Origin: Anisakis pegreffii
Lineage: Eukaryota; Nematoda; Chromadorea; Rhabditida; Anisakidae
NCBI GenBank assembly: GCA_035041965.1
Contig: JAPYMA010000828.1
Coordinates: 1 to 64,000 of the forward strand
Direction of reading: 5' to 3'
DNA: 64,000 bases
Shown: one piece after another, positions 38,301-52,703 of the stretch
How the letters are laid out: the number at the start of each line of letters is the position of its first letter
Position numbering within the stretch: the stretch's first letter is position 1
Notes under the pieces: generated by a model
Seen by the model: only the letters and a program-made list of their open reading frames with translations
Told to the model about the DNA's origin: nothing
The model's database searches: none
Made by a program: the position numbers and the translations under genes

Positions 38301-41300
38301 CGTAGTTCACGAGTTTCATTATGAAAATGGAACATAAGCTTTATTAGAGTTTGGCTGTTTTCAATCAGGCAAGAGAAATACAGATTTTTTATTGCTAACA
38401 AATTTAGGTGACGTTTCCAACAACTCTTGGACTGAATGCGTTTCGTGGTTTCCTCAACGAATTCATGCAGGAACAAATGAAACGCAAAACTTCGCAAAAG
38501 AAGTCGAGTATGCTGCAGGTTAATCATGCAAAATTGATTAGTGCAATTCGATATTATCCGATTGTTTGCACCGATTTTATTGATGGACGAACGAATCGGA
38601 TGTACACAGCTTCCTCCCCTGTGTATCCTCATACCTTATATGTTGCGTTGCGACTGCGTCCTTACCACTCAAGTTATTAATTTACCGTTATCGAAACTGT
38701 TTATGCTTGCGCTGAAACAGCCGTATCAGTTAAAATCTGTGTTGCTGCATGATTATCAAAAATTGCTTGATGCGTGTACATTTCGTCTGTGTCACCTGTT
38801 TTATCAATCTAACATTCACATAAAGTATTGTTTCTCAAAACAAGAATGTGGTTGAACGCACTCACCTGAAATATTCTTAATTATAGTATTGCACGCGATG
38901 GTTAATAACGTCTGTGTGGGATTTTACTCATTTCTGAAGATTATCGCCGGTAATCTTGCAACTGAAAAGGTTGAGAAGCAATTATATTAATCACATGTCT
39001 TCTTTTTTATGGATCATGATTTGCATCGATGTGAATGGTGTGAAATTCTTGAGTCACCACTCGTGGAACAGATGCAGTGGCTTACGCGAATGTCTGATAA
39101 CAAACGTCGATCCGCCTGATAATGACCGAATTGATTCACACTCCTGAAATGTTTAAAATTCAGTCGTCTTAGTTCATCAAACCGCAAAGTTGTCTAATCA
39201 GAGCACTGATAAATGAATCTAGCAAACACTCGTTCGGCGTAAAGAAAGTCTGCAACAATTTGAATGAGAAAGAGCCGAAATGAGAAGCCCGTTTAACGGA
39301 AAATCACACAATTTGAGACACTTGGAAGAAATCCTATGGGAAGATCTTGAACGAAGCAGAGTTATACATGAAATTGCTTGCATATAGTATTGTTCCGTTG
39401 AGCTCCTACAACATCCGATAACGTCGCGAATTACGATTTGTACGAATTATAATTATAAATAGAAAAATCAAACTCTTGTCGTAAGTCTGATTGGATTTTG
39501 TAGTCTTGATTTCGAAATTGCTTGATGAGTAAACGTAACAGCAGAACTAATGTAGATCGCTTTCCTCATTGCTTTTTTTCCCATTATTGCCATTTTGCCC
39601 TTATGTAATTTCATTCTAATTGAACTGATAATAATGGGTCTCAGTTACGGTAGGAAAGGAGCATGATGCTAACGCTTTTCTGACAATATATGAATGTTGA
39701 ATCGACCATAATCAGCAGCAGAACATTTTTTGTGAATTCAATAAATTGTGCTTCATTTGCAGAATGTTCGAAAGAAGAGGAGAAAATCAGATGTGATTGT
39801 AAGTATTTCCGGTTTTCAATAATATTCGGTGGATGTTCGTTTGTGATCATTTCATTAATTCAGCACTTTTCGTTCATTTAGTACCCAGATGCTGTAAGTG
39901 AACAGTCGCAACCATTTCTTCCCAGGCTATCGCGATGAGATGTAAAAAATATTGTGCAAGTTCAGTTTTATGAACTCCACTCAAATTCCTTCCCTGTCAC
40001 AGTATGTAAACAATGTGTCAACATCAATTAATGTCTTTACAATCGTTTCTCCTGGCATTCATATGCGAGCTGGTGTGTCATCGGTTTATGTGTTCATGAC
40101 CGAGCTGGTTTTTTTTTTTTTTTTTTTGAGAAAAGCCAGAGCCGCAATCATGGATATGACGTATCTGAGGACGGCTCATATTAGCGTATATATAAGTGGA
40201 TCAAGTTTATTTGCAATTAACGAAATGTTTTTAGTTGCACAACGGCCATAAATTCAAAGCAGAATACGTTCATGTGCCGACTTATTGTGAAATCTGCAAT
40301 CAGTTCATGTGGCACGCCGAGAAAATCTTCATTTGTACGGGTTGTCGAATCAGTTGTCATAAGAAGTGTCACTCGAAAATTACACATCCTTGCACTCGAT
40401 CAGCTCAGCGCACATCGAATACGGTAAGCAAGCGTATTGCTTAATGAGAGGGCATTTTGGTGTTCATTACTTGTTTCCTTGTTGAAAAATGGTCCCTTGA
40501 TTACTTTTTTATTCGTTTTTTTTTCTTACTTCTTGATCAATATTGACTGAATCAAGAATTCAAATGTTATTGTAGTTAGGAGAGCGTACAGGTGACCAGA
40601 AATAATGCTTCTATGCCAATAATAATTATTGGTAACGTAGATGTATCGATAAAATGATAGTAGTGTTTACATGAAGGAGAATTTCAGAAAGGCGGACGTT
40701 TCTTTGGCGCTGAGTTGAACAGTTTGGTTGACGATGAACAATCAATCCCGGTGGTCATCGATAAATTGTTCATGGCAATCGAACTGAGGGCACTTTTTGT
40801 AGAGGGGATCTACAGAAAAAGTGCTGCAATCGGTCAAGTACGCAGTGCACGTCGAACCATTGAAAGTGCACCGAGTGAGTGAAATTCCTTTAGAATTCAC
40901 ACAGGTATTTCTAGGACCACTTCGTTTCGTACGTCAGCGTCTCTGCAAGTGAGGAATAAGGAGGCGCTTCTGTCAACAGCACTAATTTCGGTTTATCTCA
41001 TTTCAGAATTCGAAGAATTATGTTTTGATGAGGTACCTGTCCATGTAATTACGACACTCATCAAATCATTTTTCCGTGAAATGCCCGAACCGCTCATCAC
41101 ATACGATCTCTACGAAAACTTTCTCAACGCTTCTGGTATCACTTGCTTCTATCATTCATCATTTAACGCTATTGTTCTCATCAAAAACTGAAACCTGAGA
41201 TCATTCTCAGCTGATTACCTTATGTCACAATGTCCTATTACATTCAAGTGTGCATGAATCGGAAGAATCTTTTTTCTAAAAAATGTAACTGTGCCATATC

Positions 41301-42612
41301 AAACTGTGTTTCAGAAGTTGAAGAAGCATTTGAAAGAATTCGATGCTTGAGTGTAATGGTTGAATTGTTACCAAAATGCAACAGAAGCGTTCTTGATCGA
41401 CTGATGTATCATTTAGCTAGAATTGCTCATCAGGTAATGTCAAGCCAGCGAAAATGTTTGGAATTCTTCTTGAAGCACATTTGCCAACTTTGTATGAATG
41501 TTCAGTATGAATTCACAGCGAAAGTTCATTTTTTTGAATCGTTTCGTGAACTCGAATTGATGCAGTAGTGAGCAAATAACATATTATCATTGAGGTGTCA
41601 GAAATGCTAAAATATTATACGTTGTTTAGGAATCGGTGAACAGGATGGGATCTGCGAATTTGGCGTTGATCTTCGCACCTTGTATTTTACGCAGTAATCA
41701 AAGCGTTCATGCACAAGAACAGCTTCGTGATGTGAACAGACAAGCGATTTGTGTAAAATCACTTATTGATGAAAAATTGAGACATTTTCGAATTACGGTC
41801 ACGCAAATTGTTACGCTGGAACATGCTAGTGAAAAGGCAATGTCTTACAAGTGTTTCATGGTTGTTGATTAGCAGTTGATATCATTAACAGTTAACACTG
41901 ATCACTGCGATTGTTCTTATTTTGCGAATTTGAGACAGTGATACAGCAGAGCGCAAACGATACCACCGAAGGTGGTTATCCGATGCTGATAAGAAAATTT
42001 TTATTTACAACCGAGTTCAACAAGAGTGCATTCAGATATCAGAGAACTTACGACGAATTGACGAACACAAAAAGAGTTCTGACGAAAAACAACCGATATC
42101 ACGGGGACGCGATAATATGGAAACTGCCAGACAGCTTTTCATTGAGCAGCTTGATTTTCTTGACAATGAGAAGTGAGTTATTATAAATCAGAGCTGATGT
42201 AGAGCAATGCTGTTCTATTAATGAATGGTTCCCGGATACACTCAACCAATTAGCTTGAAGCTTTAAGTATAAAATAGAACTGCTTTTTATTATAGCATTA
42301 CAATCAAAGCTTTAACCGATTAGCATTTGCAGAGATAAGCTGATCCAGGACTTGCCACCATTAGTACCAGTCGCATCATCCGAGGATCTCTCGTCGAGTG
42401 ACGAAAACAGCAATTCTGCGTTTACCGCAGAACAACATCAAGAAGAATATGCTCTCGACTTCGATGCACCACCCATCTTTGGTACTCTCCCGAATCCGTC
42501 AGCAACTCGTGCACGTCGTCCACAAACTAGGCCACCATCAAGGCCGTTTCGATTAGCATTCGCCTCTGCTCAGTTCTCTTTTCCTACCTATGATCTTTTA
42601 AAAGCGATATGA
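26310..42612 (+). CDS. hum-7: Class IX unconventional myosin with RhoGAP domain
   Basis: Actin motor that also inactivates Rho by stimulating GTP hydrolysis. About 40 exons join in phase to roughly 1,950-2,000 residues. Seen: RA domain (about 15-130; exons 26310-26526 and 26851-27034); motor start [18 protein letters not shown]-loop GESGSGKT (about 265); switch I NNNSSRFG (317); switch II DIFGFE (547); class IX loop 2 insert (31973-32187); FIRCIKSN; converter region (32600-32710); IQ motifs (33604-34180); an acidic Ser-rich stretch; first C1 split over 36486-36888 and 37372-37489; second C1 40235-40423 with the full H/C pattern; RhoGAP 40688-41850 with arginine finger GIYRKSA and [12 protein letters not shown]. 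Stop at 42610. The acceptor TTAAG of the 31255 exon, the exon near 35191-35252 and the 41850/41940 junction are uncertain. Exons 1-2 lie in the palindrome, the rest outside. Confidence 0.95.
26563..26713 (+). mobile_element. hAT-like MITE in myosin IX intron 1
   Basis: 151 bp with imperfect inverted termini (CAGTGACGTTTCTATTCC at the left; GAGTAATGTTTCTGTTCC read inward from the right). Flanking octamers TTCCATTG and TTCCAGTG match 7 of 8. Both the 8-bp duplication and the CAGTG-type end are hAT features. It fills about half of intron 1 and has no coding capacity. A diverged relative lies at 54344-54501. Confidence 0.6.
29410..29509 (+). repeat. Intronic repeat copy 1 (myosin IX intron 8)
   Basis: 100-bp segment from AAGAAACATTCC to GAAAATATG, ending 8 bases before the acceptor of intron 8. 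About 85-90% identical to 30216-30307 in intron 11, with one 8-base gap. Confidence 0.9.
30216..30307 (+). repeat. Intronic repeat copy 2 (almost all of myosin IX intron 11)
   Basis: 92-bp relative of 29410-29509. Intron 11 (30213-30318) is only 106 bases, so nearly the whole intron is this copy, from three bases after the donor G to 11 bases before the acceptor. Confidence 0.9.
37043..37205 (+). repeat. CTCC-rich degenerate repeat in a myosin IX intron
   Basis: Irregular repetition of GCTCCGGTTCC, AGCTCCAGCTCCG and GCTCCGGCTCC, much richer in C and G than its surroundings. It lies between the two exons that encode the first C1 domain. It resembles a non-autonomous DNA-transposon body, but I cannot define its ends. 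Confidence 0.45.
40109..40127 (+). repeat. T19 homopolymer in a myosin IX intron
   Basis: Nineteen consecutive T about 107 bases before the second C1 exon. A likely site of length error in sequencing. Confidence 0.9.
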
Positions 42613-42847
42613 GGATGATGTTATTATGTCGCTATGCCTTCACGCCTCGACATTTCCATTTTTTTTTTTTGATGTGATTGCCATTAATCCATAAAAAATA
42701 CTTTCTGTTGCTGATGTGATGTTTGGTTGAGTGTAGAACCGTTGTTGGTGCTCAACGCAGGCAGTTTTGATTGACATTGATTTGTATACGCAGTGTTATT
42801 TGATTGATGCAAACATGACATTCCAACACGTTCACTACTCATCGACG

Positions 42848-42875
<28 letters not shown>
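42848..42875. repeat. (AT)14 microsatellite
   Basis: 28 bases of AT dinucleotide in the intergenic region downstream of myosin IX. Confidence 0.9.
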
Positions 42876-42878
<3 letters not shown>

Positions 42879-43403
42879 TTGGCACAATCGAAATAATACT
42901 TAAGTTCAGAGCAGTGACAGTAAATGTCATGGCCTGAATGACGACTTCGCATGATCGACTGCAAACAACTGTGAAAAACTAGCATTCAAGCTGGGTATGA
43001 ATAGAGATGCAACGCAAAAACTTTTCGCACTCCTGAAATATAGCATTGAAAAACACCCTAAAGTGTCGATATCCTTTGCGCAATCGTAAACGATATATCA
43101 ATCTGATATTTTCGTGGAATGTTCAATAATACTACCGAAATACTAATAAAGATTCATCAAGTTCTGTATTCATACCTCTGAAAGGGAAACCGGTTTGAGA
43201 TGTTCGACATTTCTTGCATTGGTGTGAAATGGTTTTAATGCTTCAATATCTTCAGCATAAAATCTATGAAAGTCCACTGTTAATTGAAATTTTGAACAAC
43301 ATCTAGGGAACTTATTCCGTGACATTATCGTCTCGCAACGTAGCCGGAGATATTTTTAAACAAAGCAATTTTCAAACAGTTAACCGACGAGTTGAGATTA
43401 GAG

Positions 43404-43514
43404 AAATTTAATAACTGCCTATTAAGCAATTATGAGTGGAAAATTTAATAACTGCTGATTAGGCAATTATGAGTGGAAATTTTAATAACTGTTTATTAGG
43501 CAATGACAAGTGGA
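43404..43514 (+). repeat. 37-bp tandem repeat, three units
   Basis: Units at 43404-43440, 43441-43477 and 43478-43514, each beginning AAATTTAATAACTG (AATTTTAATAACTG in the third) and ending AGTGGA. Units 1 and 2 differ by a few bases; unit 3 is more diverged. Confidence 0.92.
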
Positions 43515-44513
43515 AAAATAGCGGTTTGTTTCTATCTCTTAAAAGTTTGTAGGACTCTACTCACCTACCTTCCAAAAAATGAAGATACCGTTGACATCAA
43601 CATGAATGAACCAATTGACGACCTTCAAATTCATACGTCATTCAACTTCAAGAGATTGATTAATGTTCATTTATTCATCTAAAAATTGCTGAAATATTTT
43701 CAAAAATCACTAGAAGAAATGTAGAAACTGATGGACTTCGTTCGAATGTTGCTGTTGTTGATGATGTGATGAATGAAAAAACCACCATTTTTCCCACTTG
43801 TGATTGTCCGATAGGCAGTTCTTGTGAACTAAGCAACGGTGCTGTTATTTTCTATTTTATTGCGCAGCAAATTTGACATTAATTTTCCGTCATCATTTTG
43901 AAACGAATGTGATGCAATTTAGGAATTCTGGTTTTTCGTTGGATGAGAATGCAGTAGACGGCAGATATTAGAACTGAAAGTTTTCGTTTTTATTTTTCAT
44001 CGGTTTCTTCCGAAACGTTTTAAAGTGATGTTACCTGATGTACACAAGCTCATCATAAGTTATGAGTTGAGCGTAAAGAAAGTCATTTTCTATAAATAGA
44101 ATTGTTGCCATAAAGGAAACAAAACATTGTTTTTCATCAATCTAATCAAAACATTTATTGAGTCTAATCAAAAAAAGACAGTTGAAGACGTTCACCACAA
44201 AGCAGGTCTCTCTCGCTAATTTCTACCACCCGTTTTGATCTAATACTGTGTCTGTGAGTTTTATGCTTGAATAGATTTTAATTTAGTGCACATTCCATGA
44301 AATACTTTCAGTTTATCCATTAAAATGATACCGACGTACGGCAAGTGAATGAGTCATGGTCGATAAAAACGTTTATGAGTTGACTGCAGTGATTCTGCGA
44401 TCAAGAAATGTAAGAAGAGAAACAAATTGCATTGTTTGGCTTCATTTATGATTGAATCAAAACGCGGAATTGCTCATTTTGGTTACTATTTATTACGCTC
44501 TCCTCTCGTCGCA

Positions 44514-44521
44514 TATATAAA
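44514..44521 (+). promoter_or_regulatory. TATA box of the 44.7-kb gene
   Basis: TATATAAA in a locally GC-richer setting (TCGTCGCA before, AGCGCC after), about 190 bases upstream of the proposed start codon. A transcription start near 44545-44555 would fit. A possible 3' splice or trans-splice acceptor (TATTGCAG) ends at 44679, just before the start codon. Confidence 0.5.
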
Positions 44522-44704
44522 AGCGCCATCTCTTTAGGTGAGACACACACTTATTAGCGTTCGATGATCATTTAGTCACAAGGCGTTGCTTGTTCTATTA
44601 ACTGCTCACTGGTGGCACCGGCATTGATTAAATGTCATTTGTTGACTAGATTGCTGCTTATCAGTTCATTATTGCAGGTGCTATTATTCAAACTACTATT
44701 TATT

Positions 44705-47617
44705 ATGATACACCCTATCAATATCCCTGCTGATCTTCTCGCTCCAAATTCGACTTCACGACCCGAGACGTTCGCAGTTAAGCGATCTCGACACAGTGTT
44801 AGGTATTTATATATTCACATTGTTCATATTCATATACACTTATTTACAAGTTTCAACATGGGTTCCTGCGAAAAAAGATTGTAGGGAGGGTAGTTCACAT
44901 AGCTTAATTTTTTTACAAAGCATTCCTGAGTAAAACCAAGTCGCAAACTTGTAGTAAATAAGGAATTCGGGTGCTCCAGATAAGTGCTTAAATAAGTGCT
45001 TAACCGAAAGAAGAGGTGTCTTGCATTGACGAGGTGTTTAAATGAGGAGGTAACGAATTAGTTTTAAATAAACTTGTGATATACAGTTATACCGCGGATG
45101 GAAGACGGCTGGTTGATGGTATTCTCGCAACGCCATCTAGTCCGGTTAATCTGTGGGGTGAATTGTTTGTTCGGAGTGCTGTGGATCGTTTCAATATTGA
45201 GCACAAGCCTAGGCCGAATCATAAAAGTTCACCGATCACGCAAAATTCGATTCCAAAATGTCAGTCAGTCGGCGATGCATTCAACGAACACGGCAATGTA
45301 ACCGTTTCAAACAAGTCGCAATCTCTTGATAATATTTCACAAGTTCAACCAAACATCGAGAACGGCTTCTGCGACGACAACTTAGTTTACACTGAACTTT
45401 GTTCATGCTCGATGCCATTCACTCCATGCTGCTCAGGTGAAGTTAGCATTTGAACTTTTTAAGAAACCTTCCACTTTTTCATGCTCATATTTCACAAATA
45501 TCGCTCTTTTTCCACGCAACCATCATGTACTTGTCATTTTTTGGGTAACAGGATTAATTTGGATTGATAATAAGATTGACCAAACTAAATTGAGCATTGT
45601 ATCAGAACATTTATGCAAAACCCAGGCAAGCATCCAATGTTCTTATTTGCTGTTTAATTATCCATATTCACCACTGGTAGGAGACGCGTGGAATCAGGAA
45701 AAGATTCCAAACGGTTTTCGTGGAAGAAGTGCTTTGTTATACTGACTGGTCACAAAATAACACTGAAAACTTACAGCAGAAGCAGACTGTCGTAAAGAGC
45801 TGATCCGATTGAACGTTCAAAATGTGAATCAAAGTGATGCAAAGAGCAATCAAAACAATCGAAAAAATTGGATGACTTTAATTCGAACACAGTCAGTAGC
45901 TGTAATGGAATAGATTTGCATATATCAATTGTTCAGAAATGAATTCGATACAGTGATTCCATTCGAGAAACACACTTTTTCGAAATATCCAGCAAACTCT
46001 AAATTAATGAGTCAATCAAATATTCTTGCTCTGTTCAGATCAAGAGAGCACGTCACGGTGGAGATGAGCAGAAAATTCCAACAACAACATCACTTTGTAC
46101 GAAACGCTGACACCTCAAATAAATTCGACAAGCAACATGTATCGCTGTTCATCACAACAGTTACGATAAGTGAACATACCATCATAATATGTATGCATCT
46201 TAGAAATCATACGCATTCATCAAAAATTTTCAGAGTAAGAGAAATTTTACTTTTTCAAACACAGAGATCTTTCTTCAATCAACGATGTTTGTCATTACAA
46301 TACACCTTTGTGCAAAAGCATCAAATATTTTGAGATAGCTTTATTGTTTGAATTGCGAATTCAGTGATGCCAAAACAAACACGGCAGCTATTGTTTGTGT
46401 AGTCAACTTGTTCGATGAGATCGTTATCTAATCGAATTAATAACTTGCAGAAATTCACTAATTGTCGTCATGAAGTGATAATGCATGTTTCAGTAGCCAA
46501 CAGAAAAAGAATTTATTCCACGAAAAAAATGCAGTCTTAGTGTGCAGTATGTTGGCGATTTTCAAATGACCACTAAATCAGTATAGTGAGAAAAACTAAC
46601 AAAAACATCATGAGTATTACTATTTCAGGCGTTGATACACAATCACCTCGTCGTTAAGAATCGTCCTGAAAAACTGCTTTCAACACAGCGTCATGCACTC
46701 GAAATTCCATCACATCAAGGTTTACCATCATTTCAAATTGTTTCAACTTCATGACTTTACTAAGCGACTTGATACTAGTGTGGTGCGCGGATCAGGGAAT
46801 TTCGGGGACCCCGTCTTCGAATCCCCGTCTCCCTCCCGGATTTTTTCGAGCCGACAGCATTTTCGGGGTCCCCGACTACAAAATTTCGTCCCCGATTTTC
46901 CTCGTCCCTAACTTTTTTTCCGTTCCCGCACCACACTAGTTGATACCCAGAGTAGAGTTATAATTAATCGACCTTTACCCAGTGAATCCTGCGTGAAATT
47001 TCAAATGGGAATACAAGTGAAAATAGCAAAGAAACTACGGCAAAATTAGGCACAAAGAAAAACAAATTGGATAAAACATCTCCGAGTTTCTCTCTGAAGT
47101 CCCAACGTCATCGATTTTATGAATTAACACACGGTTAATGTTTCTGTCCTCCATAATCCATCGGGTTTGTTGGTAATCAAGTTTCTCCCCATAAGACACA
47201 TTTAAGATCTTGTTCCACATCTGTTCAAACACCTTCCTTTCGCATTCTGCAGTGACTTTCGCAGTGGATTCCGTTTCATTTACTCTAGGAGAGCGCTGTG
47301 CTTCCAATATTGTCTTGATCTCCTCCAGTTGAATTTCTGAACATTTTCGAAGTTAAGCTCAAAAACCGAATTTTGATATTCACTTCAGACGTTTCATGCG
47401 TAATTATGATTCAAACGTTCGACGATAAACAAAACTTTACGCGACATGAAATTTGCGATGTCTTGCAGACGTGATGCTAGATGAAATTCATTCAACGGTG
47501 GTGAAATTTGCAGATAGAGATTTAGAAATACAAATCGAAACCGATACTCAATTAGACGATATGCCAGATGGCATTGGTAAACGTCTTGTGATCACTGTTA
47601 ACGGTGATGTTGTTTGA
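44705..47617 (+). CDS. Unrecognised six-exon protein, 334 residues
   Basis: I do not recognise the family. Six exons join in phase without a stop: 44705-44802, 45087-45436, 45777-45891, 45937-46138, 46629-46719 and 47469-47617. The product starts MIHPINIPADLLAPNS and ends KRLVITVNGDVV. Visible traits: a basic-Ser patch followed by SYTADGRRLVDGILATPSSP; a Cys cluster (ELCSCSMPFTPCCSG) in exon 2; Ser, Asn and Gln-rich low-complexity middle; an acidic C-terminal part (DLEIQIETDTQLDDMPDG). No signal peptide or membrane helix if translation starts at 44705. Intron 3 is only 45 bases. Intron 5 contains a hAT MITE and an antisense reading frame. It is convergent with the ANP32-type gene. Exon 4 and the start codon are the weakest calls. 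Confidence 0.55.
46776..46938 (+). mobile_element. hAT MITE, family 1, copy 1
   Basis: 163 bp, GC-rich against its surroundings, with perfect 12-bp termini TAGTGTGGTGCG and CGCACCACACTA. Flanks CTTGATAC and GTTGATAC match 7 of 8, a hAT-type 8-bp target duplication. The inside repeats GGGGACCCCG and CCCCGAT motifs. It lies in intron 5 of the 44.7-kb gene. A second copy in the opposite orientation is at 56279-56431. Confidence 0.88.
47035..47336 (-). other. Antisense coding-like frame in an intron
   Basis: An open minus-strand stretch of about 100 codons follows a good acceptor (GTTCAG at 47342-47337). It reads EIQLEEIKTILEAQ and later KVFEQMWNKILNVSYGEKLDY. Its charged, helix-like composition and lack of stops look coding rather than random. 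No partner exons were found. It could be a single exon of a nested gene or a remnant of a transposon protein. No homology recognised. Confidence 0.3.
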
Positions 47618-48954
47618 ACGACACCAGTGGAACGAATATGCGTGGTGTGACGAGATGAAGTGATTTGCTGCTCGGTGCACGATTGCACCACCTCGAGCAA
47701 TTTCCTTGATCAGTGAACTGAGAATGTTCATGATGCAATTAGGCAGGACACCACTGAATTTCAGCTGAATGCTCGATAATCATATCATTTTAATTCCCTT
47801 TTCTCCCTCTCCCTCCTTCCACAAACACAAGACAAACAGTATCAGTACGAACCATAAAGAACGCATTAAACCAAAGTACTTGGTGACAGTCACTGCGATC
47901 AGAAATTTGAACCGAGCAAAAAGAAAACATAGCGCGGTAAATCTGCCAGCTTTGGATGAACAAACCCTTCACCTCGCTATGCCACAGCCTACTGCTATCA
48001 TTATTATTTCTGAATGGTATTATTGTTATCACTATTATTTGCGCTATGAAGAGTTGCGCATAGATTTAGTTTAAGCGTTTTACCTTCAATCGTAATAGCG
48101 AATATTCGCAAGTGAATTGAACCCATGAATTATTATTGAATGCATCTTTTGGGTTCATTTCATCACTGATTTTCAACTATATTACCTTTTCTTTTAAACT
48201 CATCATTCAAATAACCCAATTCGTAATGAACCTCAGTCCAGTAAATGATACTGGAACGTTTGATAAATTTACACGTAATAATCAGTTGATCGTGTGATTT
48301 GTAATCCGCAAAATTTTATCAAACGCTCCTTCAAAACTGTATAGACATATGCAAGCACAATTGTATAAAGAAATTTGAACAAGACTGAATTGTACAGAAG
48401 AACTTGTAACATTCAAATACGCTTGTAACAAATTTTATTGCGGCGCAAATTCCGAGTAAAAGTGTTCAATGAGAGTTTCGTTCAACTGTAACGATATGTG
48501 ATGAATTTCTTCGAAATAATGTTCCCATATACGAATGCCAACCTAAGTAATGGTGGTCTGTCAGAGATGAAATGCAGTAAATTCCGTGAACAAAAAAGCT
48601 GCCACTTGAGAAAATGCTTACAAAATTGGATATTACGGTTAAACAATAGAGCTTACCTACCGCTTAACCCAGTAGATTCTCGTCAGATTGAATTTCATCA
48701 CGATGAAGTAATGAGGTACACGACTTCAGAGCCAAACATTATGCGAAATCATCGTTCGTCGACTGATGCGTCCATGCATATTTATATATGACAAAAGAAG
48801 AAACAAGCGTAGACAAGATAATCAATATGAAACAAGACATAATATCATAACATGACATGTCAAAACATCAAACATCAAAACACCAATTTACAGAACAGTA
48901 GCGATTTTGCTGAGACGAAAATCTGAAATCGCCCTCCAATGAAGTTCGACCGAA
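47618..48954. other. Intergenic region between convergent genes
   Basis: 1.3 kb that should hold both 3' UTRs. Two plus-strand stretches, around 47836-47940 and 48650-48790 (the latter reading VDSRQIEFHHDEVMRY), look mildly coding, but I could not join them in phase to a gene. Confidence 0.4.
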
Positions 48955-50397
<1,443 letters not shown>

Positions 50398-52703
50398 CAC
50401 TGTCGCGATAAATTAATAATTTGCAATCTGAAATTATTTTATTCATCAGAAAACTTAGCCACTGAATCGTCATCAAGTGATGTTCAGTTTTAAGCATTGT
50501 CACATTCATGACTCGAAAGCGCTGTTTCCAACGAGGGCACTAGCGTCTTCATTGTTGTGCTGAAAGGGGGCAATGTACGCCTCCGTTTGACTGTGGGAAT
50601 CGACGAACACACAAAGACGGTGGGCACTGATCCTTTTTATTTCTTCTAACGGTGCTCCCAAAAGAGGTAGTGTTTAAAAAAAAGGTGGTGAACCCCAGGC
50701 TAGTATGCGAACAGAGCTAAGTTTAGATGACCACTAACACACCATATGCGGTATCGCTTCTAGCAACAGAAACTGATCCTCAAACAACACTTAAGGCAAA
50801 ATGCGTTACGTAAAGGCATGAAACAGAACTGAAAGCAGTCACAAATGAACTCATTTAAGCGAATAAGTTCATCAAGCACTATATCAGCTGTCCGTAGCAT
50901 TTCACGTAGGGCAGTGATTGATTTCAGTGAATTAACATGTCTTCTTCTTCACAGGCGCACACAATGAATAGAATGCATGCATCACGGCAGATCAACGTCG
51001 CCGATCGACTCGCTCGTTCCAAGACTTCACGGCGGATGTATTTTTGGAACGATCGTAATCCGTAAACAAACGAAAACAACTCCGCAAATGAGTGGTGATC
51101 ACGAAGACTTTGAAATTCAATTGTAAAAGTCACTCCTTGCCAAAAAGATACCGCCACGGAATATCGCTCTATTGATAATTTGAATCAATTTTTCAAAAAA
51201 TTGATTCCTTCATACTGGACGCTTACTGTGTAAACGCACAAAGTAAATTGACCTGGAATTAGCAAAAATTCTCCGAAGAATGCTAGGCGAACTAGCTGTA
51301 GTAATATTACCCCTGAACGAATCAATAAAGTAATGATACTAATGATGGTATACACAGAAACAGAACAACCGTTTGATTAGCTAAATCAGTTGAATTCATG
51401 AACTCAACTGTCAATATGCATTCACGATAAAACAATCAGGAACGATAAATGAATGAAACTAAATAAGAGAAATCATATTCATTTCATCTCTTAGTTTGAT
51501 CGTCCTCTTTCATCTTATCTTCAAATAACGCTCGCCTTGTCATATACTGCAGAGCAGAAGAGAAGCGAGCGAGCGAGCATCGAACCGATGCGCACGCACG
51601 CTCCCTTCGCCACCCTTCTCTTCATCGCACTATTCAGTTCGCGCCACTTCACACTCCCGCCCTATGCACAACAGCATTAGTAATAGTTGCAGAATCGAAG
51701 TAGTTATGTAGAGAGGGCATAGATCTCTTGTTATTATTATTATTGTTTGTTAATGTCCTTATCGCATTGGTATATATAAGAAAATCAGAATTCTTTTGCT
51801 GGTGAGATTTTACAGAGGTCTTCAGAATTTGAATTGGAGTAATAGTGGGGATACGCACATTCAAGTTATTGATGCGAAAAGATGGAAATATTTATTTGTT
51901 ACAGTTGGGCATGAGAATTTTTTAAAGGGAATTCATCCTCTCTCGTAACTCTGCTCTGACCGATCAAGGTACGGAGATCACATTCCAGAAAATTACAGTC
52001 TTCAACGAAACTCTAATGAAAAATGGCATCTCAGCCTATGTAGTTAATGGATATTGGCGAACGTAGTCAAGAGAAATTACGCATTAATTACGGATTATTG
52101 GTGTACTGCAACACTCATTATTTGCTATCCTTTTGAGCAATCTGAAAGAAGAGTCGCAAAAAGACATCACATTCACGGAGTCAGCTGTTTTAAATTGGGA
52201 TGTTTGAAGCATTATTTACGAGCGTGAACCATTTTGCAAGTTTCGTGCTGGCGACTAATCTTCATTGTTACTTACGTCAAATCAACGACAGTTTAAAGAG
52301 ATTGAAGTTTCAATTAATATTCGTGAATGTTTATTCATTGAGATCACATGAGATTAGTGCAGAACGAATAATAAATTCCAACTGATCATGGGATTTAATT
52401 AAAAACTTCTTTGTTAGCATTTATGCGTAGATGGAGGACAAGAAAACGAGAAAGTTAGTTGAAAATTTGACTGAACTCGTTTGTAGGGCGCTGCATTTTT
52501 GAGAGTGTTTTTCCTACATGGATTTTTCAAGATTATACCACTGGAAACTATTCGTGGTTGAATCTCAACTTCCTTATTTCATTAAAAAGGCTATCGAATG
52601 ACACCAGCTCTTGCTTTTGCTCGATAATCTCGCTTCTACTAAAGCCGTAACGTTTTCAATGAATACGGTAACGATCGAATGAATAAATGCGAAAAGATGG
52701 AAA

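Larger units (their letters stand above)
42613..44513. other. Intergenic region after myosin IX
   Basis: 1.9 kb holding a T-rich stretch at 42659-42670, an (AT)n tract and a 37-bp triple repeat. No coding segment recognised. The myosin 3' UTR and the next gene's distal promoter should lie here. Confidence 0.6.

Noticed and set aside
38956..39147. Extra myosin IX exon between the linker and the second C1 domain
   Set aside because: The frame lacks flanking splice signals in phase. The 12-codon exon at 39763-39798 joins the neighbours cleanly instead.
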